Shown piece after piece: positions 8,114-17,814 of a stretch of DNA of 64,000 bases. This DNA is from Bacillus sp. SM2101. GTDB lineage: Bacteria; Bacillota; Bacilli; Bacillales; SM2101. Below the pieces are notes generated by a model. It was not told where the DNA came from, made no database searches, and saw only the letters and a program-made list of their open reading frames with translations. The stretch is taken from NCBI RefSeq assembly GCF_018588585.1, contig NZ_JAEUFG010000013.1:1-64000 (forward strand). The letters are read 5' to 3'. The translations under genes were made by a program, and so were the position numbers. Within the stretch, counting starts at the first letter, position 1; each line of letters opens with the position of its first letter.

Positions 8114-8383
8114 ATGGGGACAAAAGACCTTTCCCTTTTGGAGATTCCAGTAGAATATTATAAGTTGGGATTAATGAAATATCACCCATATTATCATCCA
8201 AATAGGGGTAAAAGTTACACAGTAGAAGAATTAGAGTATCTTTGTAAATTTTACGAAATTGATGGAGCAAACTTTATGGGAATGGCTTTAGGGAGACCCC
8301 CAAAATCTATAGCAGCAACGGTAAATAAATTAAAAGATGAGGGGAAGTTTGAGTATTACAAACTCCTTAATAAATTCTGGTAA
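8114..8383 (+). CDS. Small HTH-like phage protein, 89 aa
   Basis: The ATG follows GAAAGGAGAATGATGT. Residues 35-80 (SYTVEELEYLCKFYEIDG, LGRPPKSIAATVNKLKDEG) have the pattern of SANT/Myb-like or sigma-like helix bundles common in small phage regulators: an acidic first helix, then an A-T-V-x-x-K-L-K recognition-like helix. It could bind DNA and may be cotranscribed with 7644. Family not certain. Confidence 0.6.
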   Translation: MGTKDLSLLEIPVEYYKLGLMKYHPYYHPNRGKSYTVEELEYLCKFYEIDGANFMGMALGRPPKSIAATVNKLKDEGKFEYYKLLNKFW

Positions 8384-8649
8384 GACATAATTATTTTTTG
8401 TTCTTTAATACAGAATAAGTTGAAGTGAAAATTTCAGGGGAAAGAAGGGTGTCTATATAATATAAGAAACTAGGATTAAAAAGCAATGTGAGTGCAATTT
8501 ACTGAGACTATTAATGAAGAATCCAAATCTATTATTAAAAGTGAGCAAAAAATAATAGAGAAAGAATTAGCCATACTTAGTTTACATTTTCTAAAAAATT
8601 GTATGGTGTATATCAAAACATTAAAGATTCAAAGCATGATGAAGGATGA

Positions 8650-8772
8650 AAATTTGATGGAAGCATCACACCTGACGATTATCTTGTCCTAACTCCTTTG
8701 ATATACAACCACATCAACCCTTATGGGAAGTATTATGTGAACCTTGATCAACGGTTATCTATAGTCCAATAA
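8650..8772 (+). pseudogene. Possible C-terminal remnant of a Tn3-family transposase
   Basis: A frame with no start encodes SITPDDYLVLTPLIYNHIN followed by PYGKYYVNLDQRL. The order 'decision on D/E, LTPL, HIN, GKY' resembles the extreme C-terminus of Tn3-family TnpA proteins. The GTG-started frame at 8492-8692 overlaps in another phase and is probably not a gene. Weak evidence; the flanking DNA is decayed. Confidence 0.3.
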
Positions 8773-9149
8773 AAAATCAAATTGGTTTGCAATGAAGTTG
8801 CTAGATTTAGTGCGTATTTTTAAGGGTAGTAACTGCTTAAATTTTACCGCCATGATAATAAATTATCAGAATTATAGTAAATAATTCCATTTTATGTGTA
8901 ATAATACAAAGAAACAAGTAATTATAAACGCACCAGACCGTAAGATTAAAGGCTAATTGTTTGGTTTTATACTTATATAATAAGATTCAATACAATTAAA
9001 GCTTTCTACAATCAAAAAAGGAAATAACTCACTAATGAAATTTTGCAAGGAATGTTAGATAATCTAATAGGCCATATCGATATGCAAAAAAAGAAAAATG
9101 TACTCGAGACATTCTATTAAATTCAAAATATAAGAGGGGTTTCAAAGTA
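8773..9149. other. AT-rich stretch without a gene
   Basis: No ORF with a ribosome binding site and no strong hairpin; stops occur in all frames. It must contain the promoter of the secreted-protein gene at 9150. Confidence 0.4.
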
Positions 9150-10520
9150 ATGAAAAAAATTGCATTATGGGGTATAACAGCTATACTATTTTTTAGTTTA
9201 GTCCCAACTTTAGTAAAAGCTGAGGTACCAACATCAGATTACCATTTTAAACTTGATTTTTCTGAAGAAATGAATTACACAATGGATATGAAATATGTAG
9301 AAAAAGGAAACAAGAATAAACTAGGTTTAACTAAAGAAAAAACAAAGAATACTTTCTTAAATATGAATATTAAAATAGAAGAAGGCAACGATTCTTCTTA
9401 CTTTGATGTATCAACAGTTGTAAAAGTTGGAAAAGACACTTATAAAGGTAGCTATCAAGGAGATATGGAAAAACAGTTAGGAGAAAAAGGTGTTTTTTAT
9501 TTCGGACCTTTAGAGGGAACATCAAAAACCAAAGGCAAAGATGAGGATAGTGTTTTAGGTCTATATTTTAATCCAGCCACAAACCATGCCTATGTAACTG
9601 TATCAATAGGAGAAATATCTGATGACGGTACGGGTATGTTGTATTTTGGTGAACATAATGAATATTCTACAAATGAAGTCAATGCAATCATGGATGTTGA
9701 AAAAAGTAAAACAGATAATCTAGAAAATATAGATACCACTGCTTCTACTTTTAATTCAGTAGGTCCATTCAGTATATCTTCTCCTATGGCTAAATCGGTA
9801 GCGGAAGATACAAAGATAAGATGGAATTATCGAATAACAGATTTTGTAGGCTACTTAGGTGATAATCAAACAAACACTGACTTGCCAACAAACTTTACTA
9901 ATATAAATAAGAATGTGGGAATATTGAATGTCTATACTATAAGTTGGGCTAGTGGTGAGAGCGAAGCTTGGTTGCAATTATTCAGTCATACAGATAATGT
10001 TGCTAACTACTATACAACCAAAAATGGTAAAAGTTTTGGGGCTAATGTACATGGTTTTAATTTGTTGTTTACAGGGCCAGAATACTTAAATGTTCAGGAA
10101 ACACACCCTGAAAAAGGTAATTTTTTCTCACTCCCTGAATACTCATGGGCTATAGATCACTGGGTATCAAAAAATGATTATGTAGAAATAGTTGCAAATC
10201 TACTTCGAATAAAGCCAGCAATACAATATGCTGACGACACTAACTCAGCAAATAAAGTATATTATAGAAACGTCAAAGTACGTGATTCCTTATTACAAAA
10301 AAGCTTAGATTATCCAGCAGGGAATGATTATAGTAAGCCATATATTCATAGTGGGGGATTTGCAGCTTACCATTTATTCACTTGGCAAAACGGTCGACCA
10401 ACTCCAACTATTGAACCAGTCGGAAGAATTTTATATGCTGTGGGTGATGGGACTCCTGCTTGGACTTATGTTTGGACAGGTAGGCTCATGGAAGCTGATT
10501 TCTTAGCGGAATCAAAATAG
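9150..10520 (+). CDS. Secreted hypothetical protein, 456 aa
   Basis: Clear Sec signal peptide (MKKIALWGITAILFFSLVPTL, then VKA-EVP cleavage). The mature protein is beta-rich with many Tyr/Asn/Gly segments and no cysteine pair or lipobox, so it is exported rather than lipid-anchored. GAGGGGTTTC precedes the ATG. I recognise no enzymatic motif; the second half (GFNLLFTGPEYL, PEYSWAIDHWVSK, WTYVWTGRLMEADFL) is aromatic-rich, as in carbohydrate- or surface-binding proteins. It is probably a lysogenic-conversion or accessory gene. Confidence 0.65.
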   Translation: MKKIALWGITAILFFSLVPTLVKAEVPTSDYHFKLDFSEEMNYTMDMKYVEKGNKNKLGLTKEKTKNTFLNMNIKIEEGNDSSYFDVSTVVKVGKDTYKGSYQGDMEKQLGEKGVFYFGPLEGTSKTKGKDEDSVLGLYFNPATNHAYVTVSIGEISDDGTGMLYFGEHNEYSTNEVNAIMDVEKSKTDNLENIDTTASTFNSVGPFSISSPMAKSVAEDTKIRWNYRITDFVGYLGDNQTNTDLPTNFTNINKNVGILNVYTISWASGESEAWLQLFSHTDNVANYYTTKNGKSFGANVHGFNLLFTGPEYLNVQETHPEKGNFFSLPEYSWAIDHWVSKNDYVEIVANLLRIKPAIQYADDTNSANKVYYRNVKVRDSLLQKSLDYPAGNDYSKPYIHSGGFAAYHLFTWQNGRPTPTIEPVGRILYAVGDGTPAWTYVWTGRLMEADFLAESK

Positions 10521-10676
10521 GATATAAATCTATTATATTTTTTATTGTTTTTAAATTTATGGCATGAGTTACTATGGTATGATTAATTAAACAACCAAAG
10601 ATATAATATATGAGATTAGTCCAACGAATGAAACGGACAAGGTATAATCATAAATACTTATACTAGGAGTAACAAT

Positions 10677-11198
10677 ATGAAAAAACATGTCCCAAAACTA
10701 ATTATCAGTTTATTAGTGACCTCTGTAGTAATTAACTACATCCAATACAATAAGAATCAGGCTCAAGATGCTTTATTACGTGATTTTTACGTGGAATATA
10801 TCACTGATATTTTCTTTCTAAATGAAAGTTTTTCTTATCTTGTAGATTTAGACGTAGAAGAATTGGAAGATGCTGAAGGTTCTTATTCTCAAATGTTGCA
10901 GTACATTTCTAAGTTGGGAAAGAGTCATGAAATAGATTCAGCATTTGAAACAAAACTACTAATAGACAATGCGTACGGTCTAGTCAGCAAATTATATTCA
11001 AAAACTCAATCAGGAACATCTTTTACAGAAGAAGATTTGTTAGAAATTAAAGAACTAAATAAATATATAAAACTCTTCTCTGAGGAAAGAGATTATGACA
11101 TTAGAAATATATCCTTTAAAGAAATCAAGGAAGAATTTTCGACAAGAAATCAAAGATTAGTAGATATTAGTTACGGTAAGTATCCAGCAAAAAATTAA
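10677..11198 (+). CDS. Membrane-anchored hypothetical protein, 173 aa
   Basis: The start follows TAGGAGTAAC. One N-terminal membrane segment (LIISLLVTSVVINYI) is followed by an all-helical acidic domain of about 145 residues, likely outside the cell given the single N-terminal anchor after basic MKKH. No family recognised. A strong terminator at 11254-11290 follows. It is the second of two envelope-directed genes in a row. Confidence 0.6.
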   Translation: MKKHVPKLIISLLVTSVVINYIQYNKNQAQDALLRDFYVEYITDIFFLNESFSYLVDLDVEELEDAEGSYSQMLQYISKLGKSHEIDSAFETKLLIDNAYGLVSKLYSKTQSGTSFTEEDLLEIKELNKYIKLFSEERDYDIRNISFKEIKEEFSTRNQRLVDISYGKYPAKN

Positions 11199-11253
11199 GA
11201 TTTTTTTCAGTTACCTACAAATAATATTACAATTTAACTCACTGCCTTTGAAT

Positions 11254-11290
11254 AAATCCACCCCGTCAAAATTAGACGGGGTGGATTTTT
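11254..11290 (+). terminator. Strong Rho-independent terminator
   Basis: AAATCCACCCCGTC pairs perfectly with GACGGGGTGGATTT around a seven-base loop, then a T run. The following stretch to 11792 shows no convincing gene. Confidence 0.85.
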
Positions 11291-11792
11291 GTAGGGGAAT
11301 TTTTCAGAAGTTGGTGAAATGAAGTTATAAAATTCTTCAAAATTATGTTAATAATAATAGACTTGTAGAAATTGCTCATTGTTGGAACACTGCTTTTCCT
11401 AATATTATAAGCATCCATGTGACTGATTTTGGACATGGTTCCCGTAAATAAAGAGCTATAATAACAAGGACCTTGTATGTGGTAGTGATTCTTTAACAAT
11501 CCCAAATTGTTGTTCAACAATTATATTGATTACTTAAAGGTTTTAATGAAGTTCTTAACTTTTCTGCTTTTTAATAACATTAAGGTAGAATTATTTATAT
11601 AATTACCGTAACAAAAACATTTGTAACAATAATTGTAATCTACCCTTTTTGATACAATGTAATTAAAAGAGTTTGTAAAATTTGGGTATATGAGAATATC
11701 AACATTAGATCAAAAATGTCTCTTTTATTTAAGGGGTGTATTAGTTTTCGTTATGAGTTCTTTATTCTACAGCTATTTCTAAGTTGTGGATA

Positions 11793-12053
11793 ATGATATT
11801 AACCTTGAGTTTACTAACATTTATAGTCTTAGGAATTTATACTTGTTATAATTTTTTATATAACAAAAATCTAAATCTAATTGATGTGATGTGCATGAGT
11901 TCCGAGATGTGGGCATATATAAATGACTTAGGTTTTTTGATAGTTTACAAACCAATTAATAATATTATAGGTATTTGTAAATTAATCTCACTCATGTCTG
12001 GAGAGTTGTACAATTTTACTTTAGAAGAAAAAAATCTAAAATTTGCAAAATGA
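11793..12053 (+). CDS. Possible small membrane protein
   Basis: An 86-codon frame begins with a membrane segment (LSLLTFIVLGIYTCYNFLY) and has a second hydrophobic stretch (IVYKPINNIIGICKLI). The ATG at 11793 has only a poor ribosome binding site (GTTGTGGATA), so expression is doubtful. No homology recognised. Confidence 0.3.
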   Translation: MILTLSLLTFIVLGIYTCYNFLYNKNLNLIDVMCMSSEMWAYINDLGFLIVYKPINNIIGICKLISLMSGELYNFTLEEKNLKFAK

Positions 12054-12122
12054 AATTATTATTACTGAAGATTTTAGATAGAATAGATTCTTCTTAAACT
12101 ATGTGATTGAAGGAGATTTAAA

Positions 12123-12353
12123 ATGACAATAGAGCAGTATATTAAACATAGAAGAAACGGAAAAGAAATTGAAGAAATTAAAGAAGAGAACTTATTAAGT
12201 GAAGAAACCACCCTTACATTCGAACTTGGTTATCAATGTTATCTAAAAAAACTACCATTGGATAGGGCTATATCATTTATACAAAAAATACAAATTATCT
12301 CTCCATCAGATATTGAGAACCCTAACCCATATGAAAATCAAATAAAGCATTAG
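12123..12353 (+). CDS. Small hypothetical protein, 76 aa
   Basis: Well placed GAAGGAGATTTAAA precedes the ATG. The protein is soluble and highly charged: a helical first half (EQYIKHRRNGKEIEEIKEENL) and a Pro/Asn-rich tail. Not recognised. It precedes the HTH / ParB-like pair by 88 bases and may share its transcript. Confidence 0.55.
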   Translation: MTIEQYIKHRRNGKEIEEIKEENLLSEETTLTFELGYQCYLKKLPLDRAISFIQKIQIISPSDIENPNPYENQIKH

Positions 12354-12440
12354 ATGGTGCTTTTACGTTCCTAAATACATAATGAGCTAATAAATATTTA
12401 AATAGGTAGTTAGTATTTATAATTTTTGGGAGGACAGTTA

Positions 12441-13463
12441 ATGATGAACACCAATGAAAAAACAATTGTTACATCACAAGAAGCTGCAAGAATATTAAAT
12501 GTCAACCGTAACACTATTTATAAATATGTAAAAAATGGAGAATTACAAACTTCTAATAAAGATACATGGCATTATGATGGTGGTTATTATTTCGATATTG
12601 AAGAATTAGAAAGGTTTAAGAAGCTAATCGAGAAACCTGGACTAACGACAAGCGAAGCTGCTAACATTCTTGGGGTAAAGCCTGTAACAGTCTTTAATTA
12701 CATAAAAGATGGAAAGTTACCTTCTTTTAGACAGGAATATAGGGGAAGAATATACAACTTTATTCTAGAAGATGTGCTAAACGAATTTTTAAATCTGCGA
12801 GAAGAAAACGCTACTAAAAGTTCCCGCCAATTTTATTCCTCTTCATTGAAAATAGCTCTTTATCAACGTTTTCAAAATGAAATAGATGAATGTTGTAGGG
12901 TTATCACATTAGGGGAAGATAGAGAAAATACTATGATGCTATCACAAACTGGAGAAATGTATTCATTATCTGAAGCAATGAAAATCGGTTTCAAACCTTC
13001 CTATCAAATAAATAACATTAGCCCTTGTTATAAAAAAGGAGAAGTATCTTTCAATTTCATTAAACCTACCAATACTTTATCAAGCATTTATTCATTCATT
13101 GATCTCTTCTATCAATATGCAGGAGTAAAAAATCTTGATATAGAAGACAAAAGTGAATTTATCAAAGTTGCTGTTAAACCGATGAGTTTGAAAATAGAGG
13201 GTATTAATATTAACTCAGAAATTACTAAGATGAAAGAGTTTCTTGAAAGCGGAGAAATATCATTACGTCCGGATGGATCTTTGTTATTAGTGAGTAATTA
13301 TGAACCTTTGACTGTTTATTTAGACCGCGACCTAAAAGAACAAATACGTCATAAAGCAAAAGATGAAGGGGTTTCGATGGATGAGCTTATATCAACTAAG
13401 ATCAAGGAATTAGCTGGTAAAGGCCACTTTTTATTAAATAAATCATTGCAAGGAGAAGAATAA
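12441..13463 (+). CDS. Regulator with two tandem excisionase-type HTH domains
   Basis: 340 residues from the ATG at 12441 (GGGAGGACAGTTA before it). Residues 8-55 (TSQEAARILNVNRNTIYKYV) and 68-115 (TTSEAANILGVKPVTVFNYI) are two MerR/excisionase-like helix-turn-helix units in tandem. The C-terminal 45 residues (VYLDRDLKEQIRHKAKDEG) resemble a ribbon-helix-helix dimer domain. The middle is unassigned. The stop overlaps the next start (TAATG), so it is translationally coupled to a ParB-like partner. Together they look like a partition or plasmid-copy control pair, or a DNA-bound immunity system; this is inference. Confidence 0.65.
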   Translation: MMNTNEKTIVTSQEAARILNVNRNTIYKYVKNGELQTSNKDTWHYDGGYYFDIEELERFKKLIEKPGLTTSEAANILGVKPVTVFNYIKDGKLPSFRQEYRGRIYNFILEDVLNEFLNLREENATKSSRQFYSSSLKIALYQRFQNEIDECCRVITLGEDRENTMMLSQTGEMYSLSEAMKIGFKPSYQINNISPCYKKGEVSFNFIKPTNTLSSIYSFIDLFYQYAGVKNLDIEDKSEFIKVAVKPMSLKIEGININSEITKMKEFLESGEISLRPDGSLLLVSNYEPLTVYLDRDLKEQIRHKAKDEGVSMDELISTKIKELAGKGHFLLNKSLQGEE

Positions 13464-14569
13464 TGAGAATCACAGCCTTACTTAAAGATGATGTAGCTAT
13501 TCAATTTTATGACGTTCCTACAAATGATAACTTGTTCATGATTAATGATAAATCGTATTATTTGAAGGGGGATTTTGCTAAGAGCTATTTAAATTCCAAA
13601 AGAATAAATGATACTGAAGATTATTTCGTAGCTTTCGAGTGTTATAAAGATAATGATGTTATTACTCTAGAAGATGTGCCCTATGTAATTGGTTATTCAA
13701 ATGAACTAAAACAAGTGACATTTATAGCAGAGAACGACCTGGATTATGAGTTAGATATAATAAGAGAGCAAATATTATGGATAATTATTACCACATTTTT
13801 TGATACAGAGAGTCATCGTGGACGCAAAACCTTATTGTCGAATTTCCTACATAGTAATTCTCCAAAAGTGTTAAACCGTTTAAATCAACCACCAATAAAT
13901 GTAGATTTTACATTTAAGAGAGAAAATGAATCGAAGCCTGAAGAAATACCTTGCTCAAAAATTGTTGGGTCATTACATCCAGATTATATAGGAAAGAGCT
14001 GGTTCAATGTATATTTCTCTTTAAAAAGAGAAAAAAACCTTTGGTCAGCCTTAATTAACCCTTCCTATTACGACCAAATTCAAGAGGAAAATAATTTTGG
14101 AGGTATTAGTATTTATAAAGTAAATGATTATTATTATGTGGTTACAGGGAATCATAGAACGACATTATCAATCTTAAAAGGGCTGCATAAAATATATGCA
14201 CATGTAGTGTCATATGAAACAGATGTTACATATAAATCTGCTTATGAACAACTACTTGAATATGGTTTTAACGTTTCTTTTCCTAAAGATGAAAATAACG
14301 AAGAAGAAGATTGGGAAGTGTTTATTATAGAAATAGGTAATAATCCTTTGTACCTTGAAGGAATAGATCAAATTTCTACCTTTCTTTTTCTATATGAGAA
14401 ATTGAAGGTAGATAGGGTATCAAGATTTTCCTCAAAGATAAAACATTTCAGCTATAAGTATATATCAAATCAAAAAATAAAATGGAGACTATCGGACATA
14501 GAATGGTTTTTCGTTGAACATTATGAATCCTTAGTAAGACATAAAACAGAGCAAAGCATAACGAAATAA
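13463..14569 (+). CDS. Protein with ParB/Srx-like fold segment
   Basis: 368 residues, coupled to the preceding double-HTH gene by a one-base overlap. The region around residues 190-255 contains KVNDYYYVVTGNHRTTLSIL followed by KGLHKIYAHVV, matching the ParB/sulfiredoxin core pattern 'G-x-H-R-x-x-x-x' after a beta hairpin, with an upstream L-W-x-x-L-I-N-P-S-x-Y-x-Q helix. No CTPase-type HTH follows, so it is not a canonical ParB. The C-terminal third is helical. ParB-like folds can bind or hydrolyse nucleotides; whether this one does is unknown. Confidence 0.55.
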   Translation: MRITALLKDDVAIQFYDVPTNDNLFMINDKSYYLKGDFAKSYLNSKRINDTEDYFVAFECYKDNDVITLEDVPYVIGYSNELKQVTFIAENDLDYELDIIREQILWIIITTFFDTESHRGRKTLLSNFLHSNSPKVLNRLNQPPINVDFTFKRENESKPEEIPCSKIVGSLHPDYIGKSWFNVYFSLKREKNLWSALINPSYYDQIQEENNFGGISIYKVNDYYYVVTGNHRTTLSILKGLHKIYAHVVSYETDVTYKSAYEQLLEYGFNVSFPKDENNEEEDWEVFIIEIGNNPLYLEGIDQISTFLFLYEKLKVDRVSRFSSKIKHFSYKYISNQKIKWRLSDIEWFFVEHYESLVRHKTEQSITK

Positions 14570-14753
14570 ATTACTATATCAGAATAAGGTGTGTATTAAA
14601 ATGAAAAACATAATAGGCTAACTCTGATTTAATGTCTGTAGTACTATAAAGCAACAATTAGAATAAGTAGCAGAAAAAGTAAATTTTATAAGTAATAAAC
14701 AATTACTCCATACTTGTAGTTCTTAAATTCAATATAATAAAAGAGGAGATACT

Positions 14754-15083
14754 ATTGAAAACAGCTTAGATGAAAAAAAGAAGAAAAGGAAGATCGATAG
14801 TATTCTAAACCATCAAGTTGTAGGAGAGATGTTTATTGCCCCGCCTTCTAAAGAATGGAAACTATTAGTTTTGAAAAACTTTAATAAAATCTATCGAAAA
14901 GAAATGAACTTGGTACAACTTTGTGTATACATGGAAAGACATGGTGTTTGTTTCCTACAAAACACAAACCTTGTTTTATTCCCAATTAAAGACTTAATTT
15001 TGTTTATAGCTAAAGTGAGTAACTTATCCATTGATGAAGATGTATTTGATATGAATCAAAAGAATAAAAAAGAAAGTGAGTGA
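14754..15083 (+). CDS. Small hypothetical protein, start uncertain
   Basis: The frame encodes a lysine-rich N-terminus (LDEKKKKRKIDSILNHQVVG) followed by a globular part (SKEWKLLVLKNFNKIYRKEM) and an acidic end. AGAGGAGATACT is placed for a start at ATT (14754) or, one base on, at a TTG in the wrong phase that stops after four codons. Either ATT is used, a single-base indel broke the start, or translation begins at the ATG at 14829, whose ribosome site is too close. Overlaps the next gene by 8 bases. Confidence 0.4.
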   Translation: MENSLDEKKKKRKIDSILNHQVVGEMFIAPPSKEWKLLVLKNFNKIYRKEMNLVQLCVYMERHGVCFLQNTNLVLFPIKDLILFIAKVSNLSIDEDVFDMNQKNKKESE

Positions 15084-15781
15084 AACTATAAAGAAAATAT
15101 TGATTAATACTCTTTTATTTTTTTCTATCTTAACAACAGGGTGTTCTACAAACATAACAGGTGATCAAATCCAAAAAGCAGCTGAAGATGCTGTAGTAAA
15201 CATTTCAGAAGATGCCTCCAAAAAAGCAGGAGAAGATAATAGTAGAATTGTCAGAGGAGATCGTAGAAAGCGCAGAAAATATTACAAATGAACTGACAAA
15301 TACAATTTCATCTGAAATTTCACCTAAATCTGAGTTGGTTACTGTGAAATATAACCAAGATGGTGATTCTCTTACCCTCACCAATGGATCTAAGGTTAGA
15401 TTGTTATGTATTGACACTCCAGAATCAGTAGGGAAGTATAAGAACAATCCAATGCCATTTGGTAAAGAGGCATCAGACTTCGTTAAAGACCTCATTCCTG
15501 AAGGTACCCAAGTAAATCTTATATATGAAGGTAGTAAAACTGACAAATATGGTCGCTTACTGGCTTATGTCGAATTAGAGGATGGAACTGATCTTAATGC
15601 ATTACTTATATCCAAAGGATTAGGACGAGTTGCTTACTTGTATGAAGCTAGAAGTCTATATCCTGATAGCTTAGAGAATAGTGTGAATGAAACCTTAAAA
15701 CTCCATAAGTTTTCTTTCATAGATTTTCACCCCAGAAATAATATAAGTCTTTTATATGATAATTTTCCAATGAAGCGCTAA
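15076..15781 (+). pseudogene. Frameshifted lipoprotein thermonuclease (SNase-like)
   Basis: The first frame (15076-15291) gives a lipoprotein signal with lipobox LTTGC and a coiled segment. A shift near 15220-15250 is needed to reach the second frame, which encodes the staphylococcal nuclease-like core: VKYNQDGDSLTL, VRLLCIDTPES, PFGKEAS, DKYGRLLAYV. Conserved active-site features (D-G-D, R-L-L-x-I-D-T-P-E, D-K-Y-G-R) are present. After about LYEARSLYPDS the sequence stops resembling the family, suggesting a second lesion. An extracellular membrane-anchored Ca-dependent nuclease, probably inactive here. Confidence 0.7.
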
Positions 15782-15935
15782 AAAATAAATTTCGGGTTTT
15801 TGTTTTAGTAATTTGTATCTATAATAAAGCTCCTATGCTGATAGATGACTCCAAATTAAACATGAATAATTAAAGGGAATTGTCATTCCTTGTAGAATAT
15901 CAAATTTATCGATTTTAATACAAGGAGTGTTTATA

Positions 15936-16271
15936 TTGAAGGCATTCTTAACCTTAGATAATGCAAAACTTGAGATTGAAAAGGCGGAAGGGTATATTAA
16001 TGATTTGAAAAGATTCATAGGTATAGTTGAAAATTACAATGCTGATACGTTTGAAAAAAAAGTAATTAAAGAATACGCAATATTAGGTAGTACAACCAAA
16101 GTTGCCACAAAGTTAAGCGATGAAGGTTATAGATATGAAACTGGTAGGAAGTATAAACCAGAAGATATGACTGAGATTATACAAAGTAAAAATACTATTG
16201 ATGAGCTTCATGTAATAGTAAAAGATATTCAAAAGAAAAATAAAACTAAAGCTAATAGAAATTGGAACTGA
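15936..16271 (+). CDS. Hypothetical helical protein, 111 aa
   Basis: TTG at 15936 is chosen because AAGGAGTGTTTATA is correctly spaced; the earlier GTG at 15927 would overlap the site. The protein is mostly helical and Lys/Glu-rich (LDNAKLEIEKAEGYINDLKR), with an HTH-like stretch (EYAILGSTTKVATKLSDEGY). No family recognised. A short hairpin with GTTTTTAC follows the stop. Confidence 0.5.
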   Translation: MKAFLTLDNAKLEIEKAEGYINDLKRFIGIVENYNADTFEKKVIKEYAILGSTTKVATKLSDEGYRYETGRKYKPEDMTEIIQSKNTIDELHVIVKDIQKKNKTKANRNWN

Positions 16272-16443
16272 TACATCTATCTATCAGATGGGTGTTTTTA
16301 CTTTGTAGATAATATTAACAACTCGTGTATAAGTGTGTGAATAGTCTGGAAATTAATATTGATTAGTGGGGAATATTAATGTTTACTGTAGATGAAAGTA
16401 TTAGATAACTGTTGAAGTAGTCTTTTTTTGTCTGTTTTAATAT

Positions 16444-16470
16444 AAAAAACCGTCCATTTTCATGAACGGT
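16444..16470 (-). terminator. Terminator of the cold-shock gene
   Basis: Read leftward, ACCGTTCATG and TGGACGGTTTTTT form a hairpin with T run, 12 bases past the csp stop. Confidence 0.75.
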
Positions 16471-16481
16471 GTAATGTTAAA

Positions 16482-16682
16482 TTAAAATTTTTGAACATTT
16501 GCTGCTTGAGGGCCACGATTTCCATCTTCGATATCAAATGAAACTTCTTGACCTTCTTCAAGAGATTTGAACCCGTCGCCTTGAATAGCTGAGAAGTGAA
16601 CGAATACATCCTCTCCACCTTCAACTTCGATAAATCCAAAACCTTTGTCTGCATTAAACCATTTAACTTTACCTTGAGCCAT
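16482..16682 (-). CDS. csp: Cold-shock protein, CspA family
   Basis: 66 residues, the normal CspA/B length. RNP1 (KGFGFIEV) and RNP2 (DVFVHFSAI) are both intact, preceded by [10 protein letters not shown]. It is a single-domain OB-fold RNA/ssDNA chaperone of the cytoplasm. GGAGGAAACACA precedes the ATG. It forms a monocistronic leftward unit with its own terminator inside otherwise rightward genes. Probably an acquired or phage-carried paralogue of the host csp genes. Confidence 0.95.
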   Translation of the reverse strand: MAQGKVKWFNADKGFGFIEVEGGEDVFVHFSAIQGDGFKSLEEGQEVSFDIEDGNRGPQAANVQKF

Positions 16683-16945
16683 TGTGTTTCCTCCTGTGTG
16701 GATACTTCCACATTGTATTACTATTCTTGCTCAAAACTACTACTTTAGGATGAAAAGCATATATATGATATTTTCTTCAACGATAATAATAGGAACAACA
16801 ATAATGGATCTAACTATAACATTTTTAACGTCAATTGCCAAGGTTAATTAACAGAAAGTTTATTAGATAAAGTACTCTCAATAAAGAATCCATTTTATTA
16901 TCAAACCAATTCTCCATAAGAAATAAAAACCTATCAAAATGTAGT

Positions 16946-17314
16946 GTGTATAGAGGGGAGCGCTCCTCAATAACTCCGGAAAGAGCGTTTTCAGAAGGAT
17001 TTACACCTAAAGGTTCTCATAGTAACCTAGAAGATCATCTGTTAAGTAATACCACTGCAGGAAATTTTGTATCAACGAGTTCGAGTAAGAATATAGCGGA
17101 GAGCTTTGCTGGGAAAAATGGATATGTTTATGAAATTAAGACATCGAATTTTATTGATGTTAATAATATTCTTGGTTCTCGTTCACCTTTCCCAGAACAA
17201 TTGGAGCATTCATTTCCTGGGGGCATTATGCCGAATGAAATAATTGGTGCATACGTAAAGAAGAATGGTGTACTTACAGGTGAATTTATTCCTAACCCTT
17301 TTTTTAGGAGGTGA
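16946..17314 (+). pseudogene. ADP-ribosyltransferase toxin domain lacking its delivery region
   Basis: The sequence shows the R-S-E layout of cholera/enterotoxin-like ADP-ribosyltransferases: an early VYRGER arginine, FVSTSSSKNIAESFA (STS motif), and PFPEQLEHSFPGGI with an E-x-x-E pair. The frame is open back to 16871 with no start that has a ribosome site, so it looks like the C-terminal effector domain of a polymorphic toxin whose N-terminus was lost. The frame may be translated from the GTG at 16946. The next gene, 5 bases on, is the likely immunity gene. Confidence 0.6.
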
Positions 17315-17319
17315 TATTT

Positions 17320-17742
17320 TTGAATAGCGAAATGAAAACTATAAAACTGAAAAAAAATGAATCGGATATAATTGAGGGAGCTTTGAAGTTATGTGAGGAA
17401 TCTCAAGATGATGAAGATATGGTTTTGGTTGAATTAACCGTTAATGGCAATTCGATTAGTTTCCAAGATGAGAATTTTTTCCAAGCATTTCAAGCCTTTA
17501 GACGGCATTTAGAAGAACATCATATTCAGGTTATGTGTAATGGGGCTGCCATAAATGTTTATCCATCTCCAATGCAATTATCAATGGGGGTTGGACGTTT
17601 AGCATATAAACTAAATGTTGGGAAGCAAGCCACAGCAGAAGATATAGTTGATATATTTGGGTATCAAGAGAATTTAAAGTTCGTGAGGATTGACGAGCAG
17701 TTAAATTATTATATTAAATGGTCAAAAAGTTTAAAATCATAG
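17320..17742 (+). CDS. Probable immunity protein to the ART toxin domain
   Basis: AGGAGG lies eight bases before a TTG at 17320; the GTG at 17311 sits on the Shine-Dalgarno and is rejected. 140 residues, acidic, alpha/beta (MVLVELTVNGNSISFQDENF, QAFRRHLEEHHIQV), the size and charge usual for polymorphic-toxin immunity proteins. It follows the ART domain by five bases, which is the main argument. No immunity family was recognised by name. Confidence 0.6.
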   Translation: MNSEMKTIKLKKNESDIIEGALKLCEESQDDEDMVLVELTVNGNSISFQDENFFQAFQAFRRHLEEHHIQVMCNGAAINVYPSPMQLSMGVGRLAYKLNVGKQATAEDIVDIFGYQENLKFVRIDEQLNYYIKWSKSLKS

Positions 17743-17814
17743 TGCTTTTAGTTGAAAAAGTGAATATTCATAACAAAAATTTAATTTTAATAGGATACCT
17801 TTGAGGAGTTTGAT

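Noticed and set aside
8492..8692. GTG-started 66-codon frame
   Set aside because: No ribosome site, and it overlaps in another phase the more family-like transposase remnant at 8650-8772.
16750..16851. 33-codon hydrophobic frame MKSIYMIFSSTIIIGTTIMD..., possible type I toxin
   Set aside because: The only AGG touches the ATG directly, there is no promoter or antisense RNA, and the neighbouring DNA is decayed.
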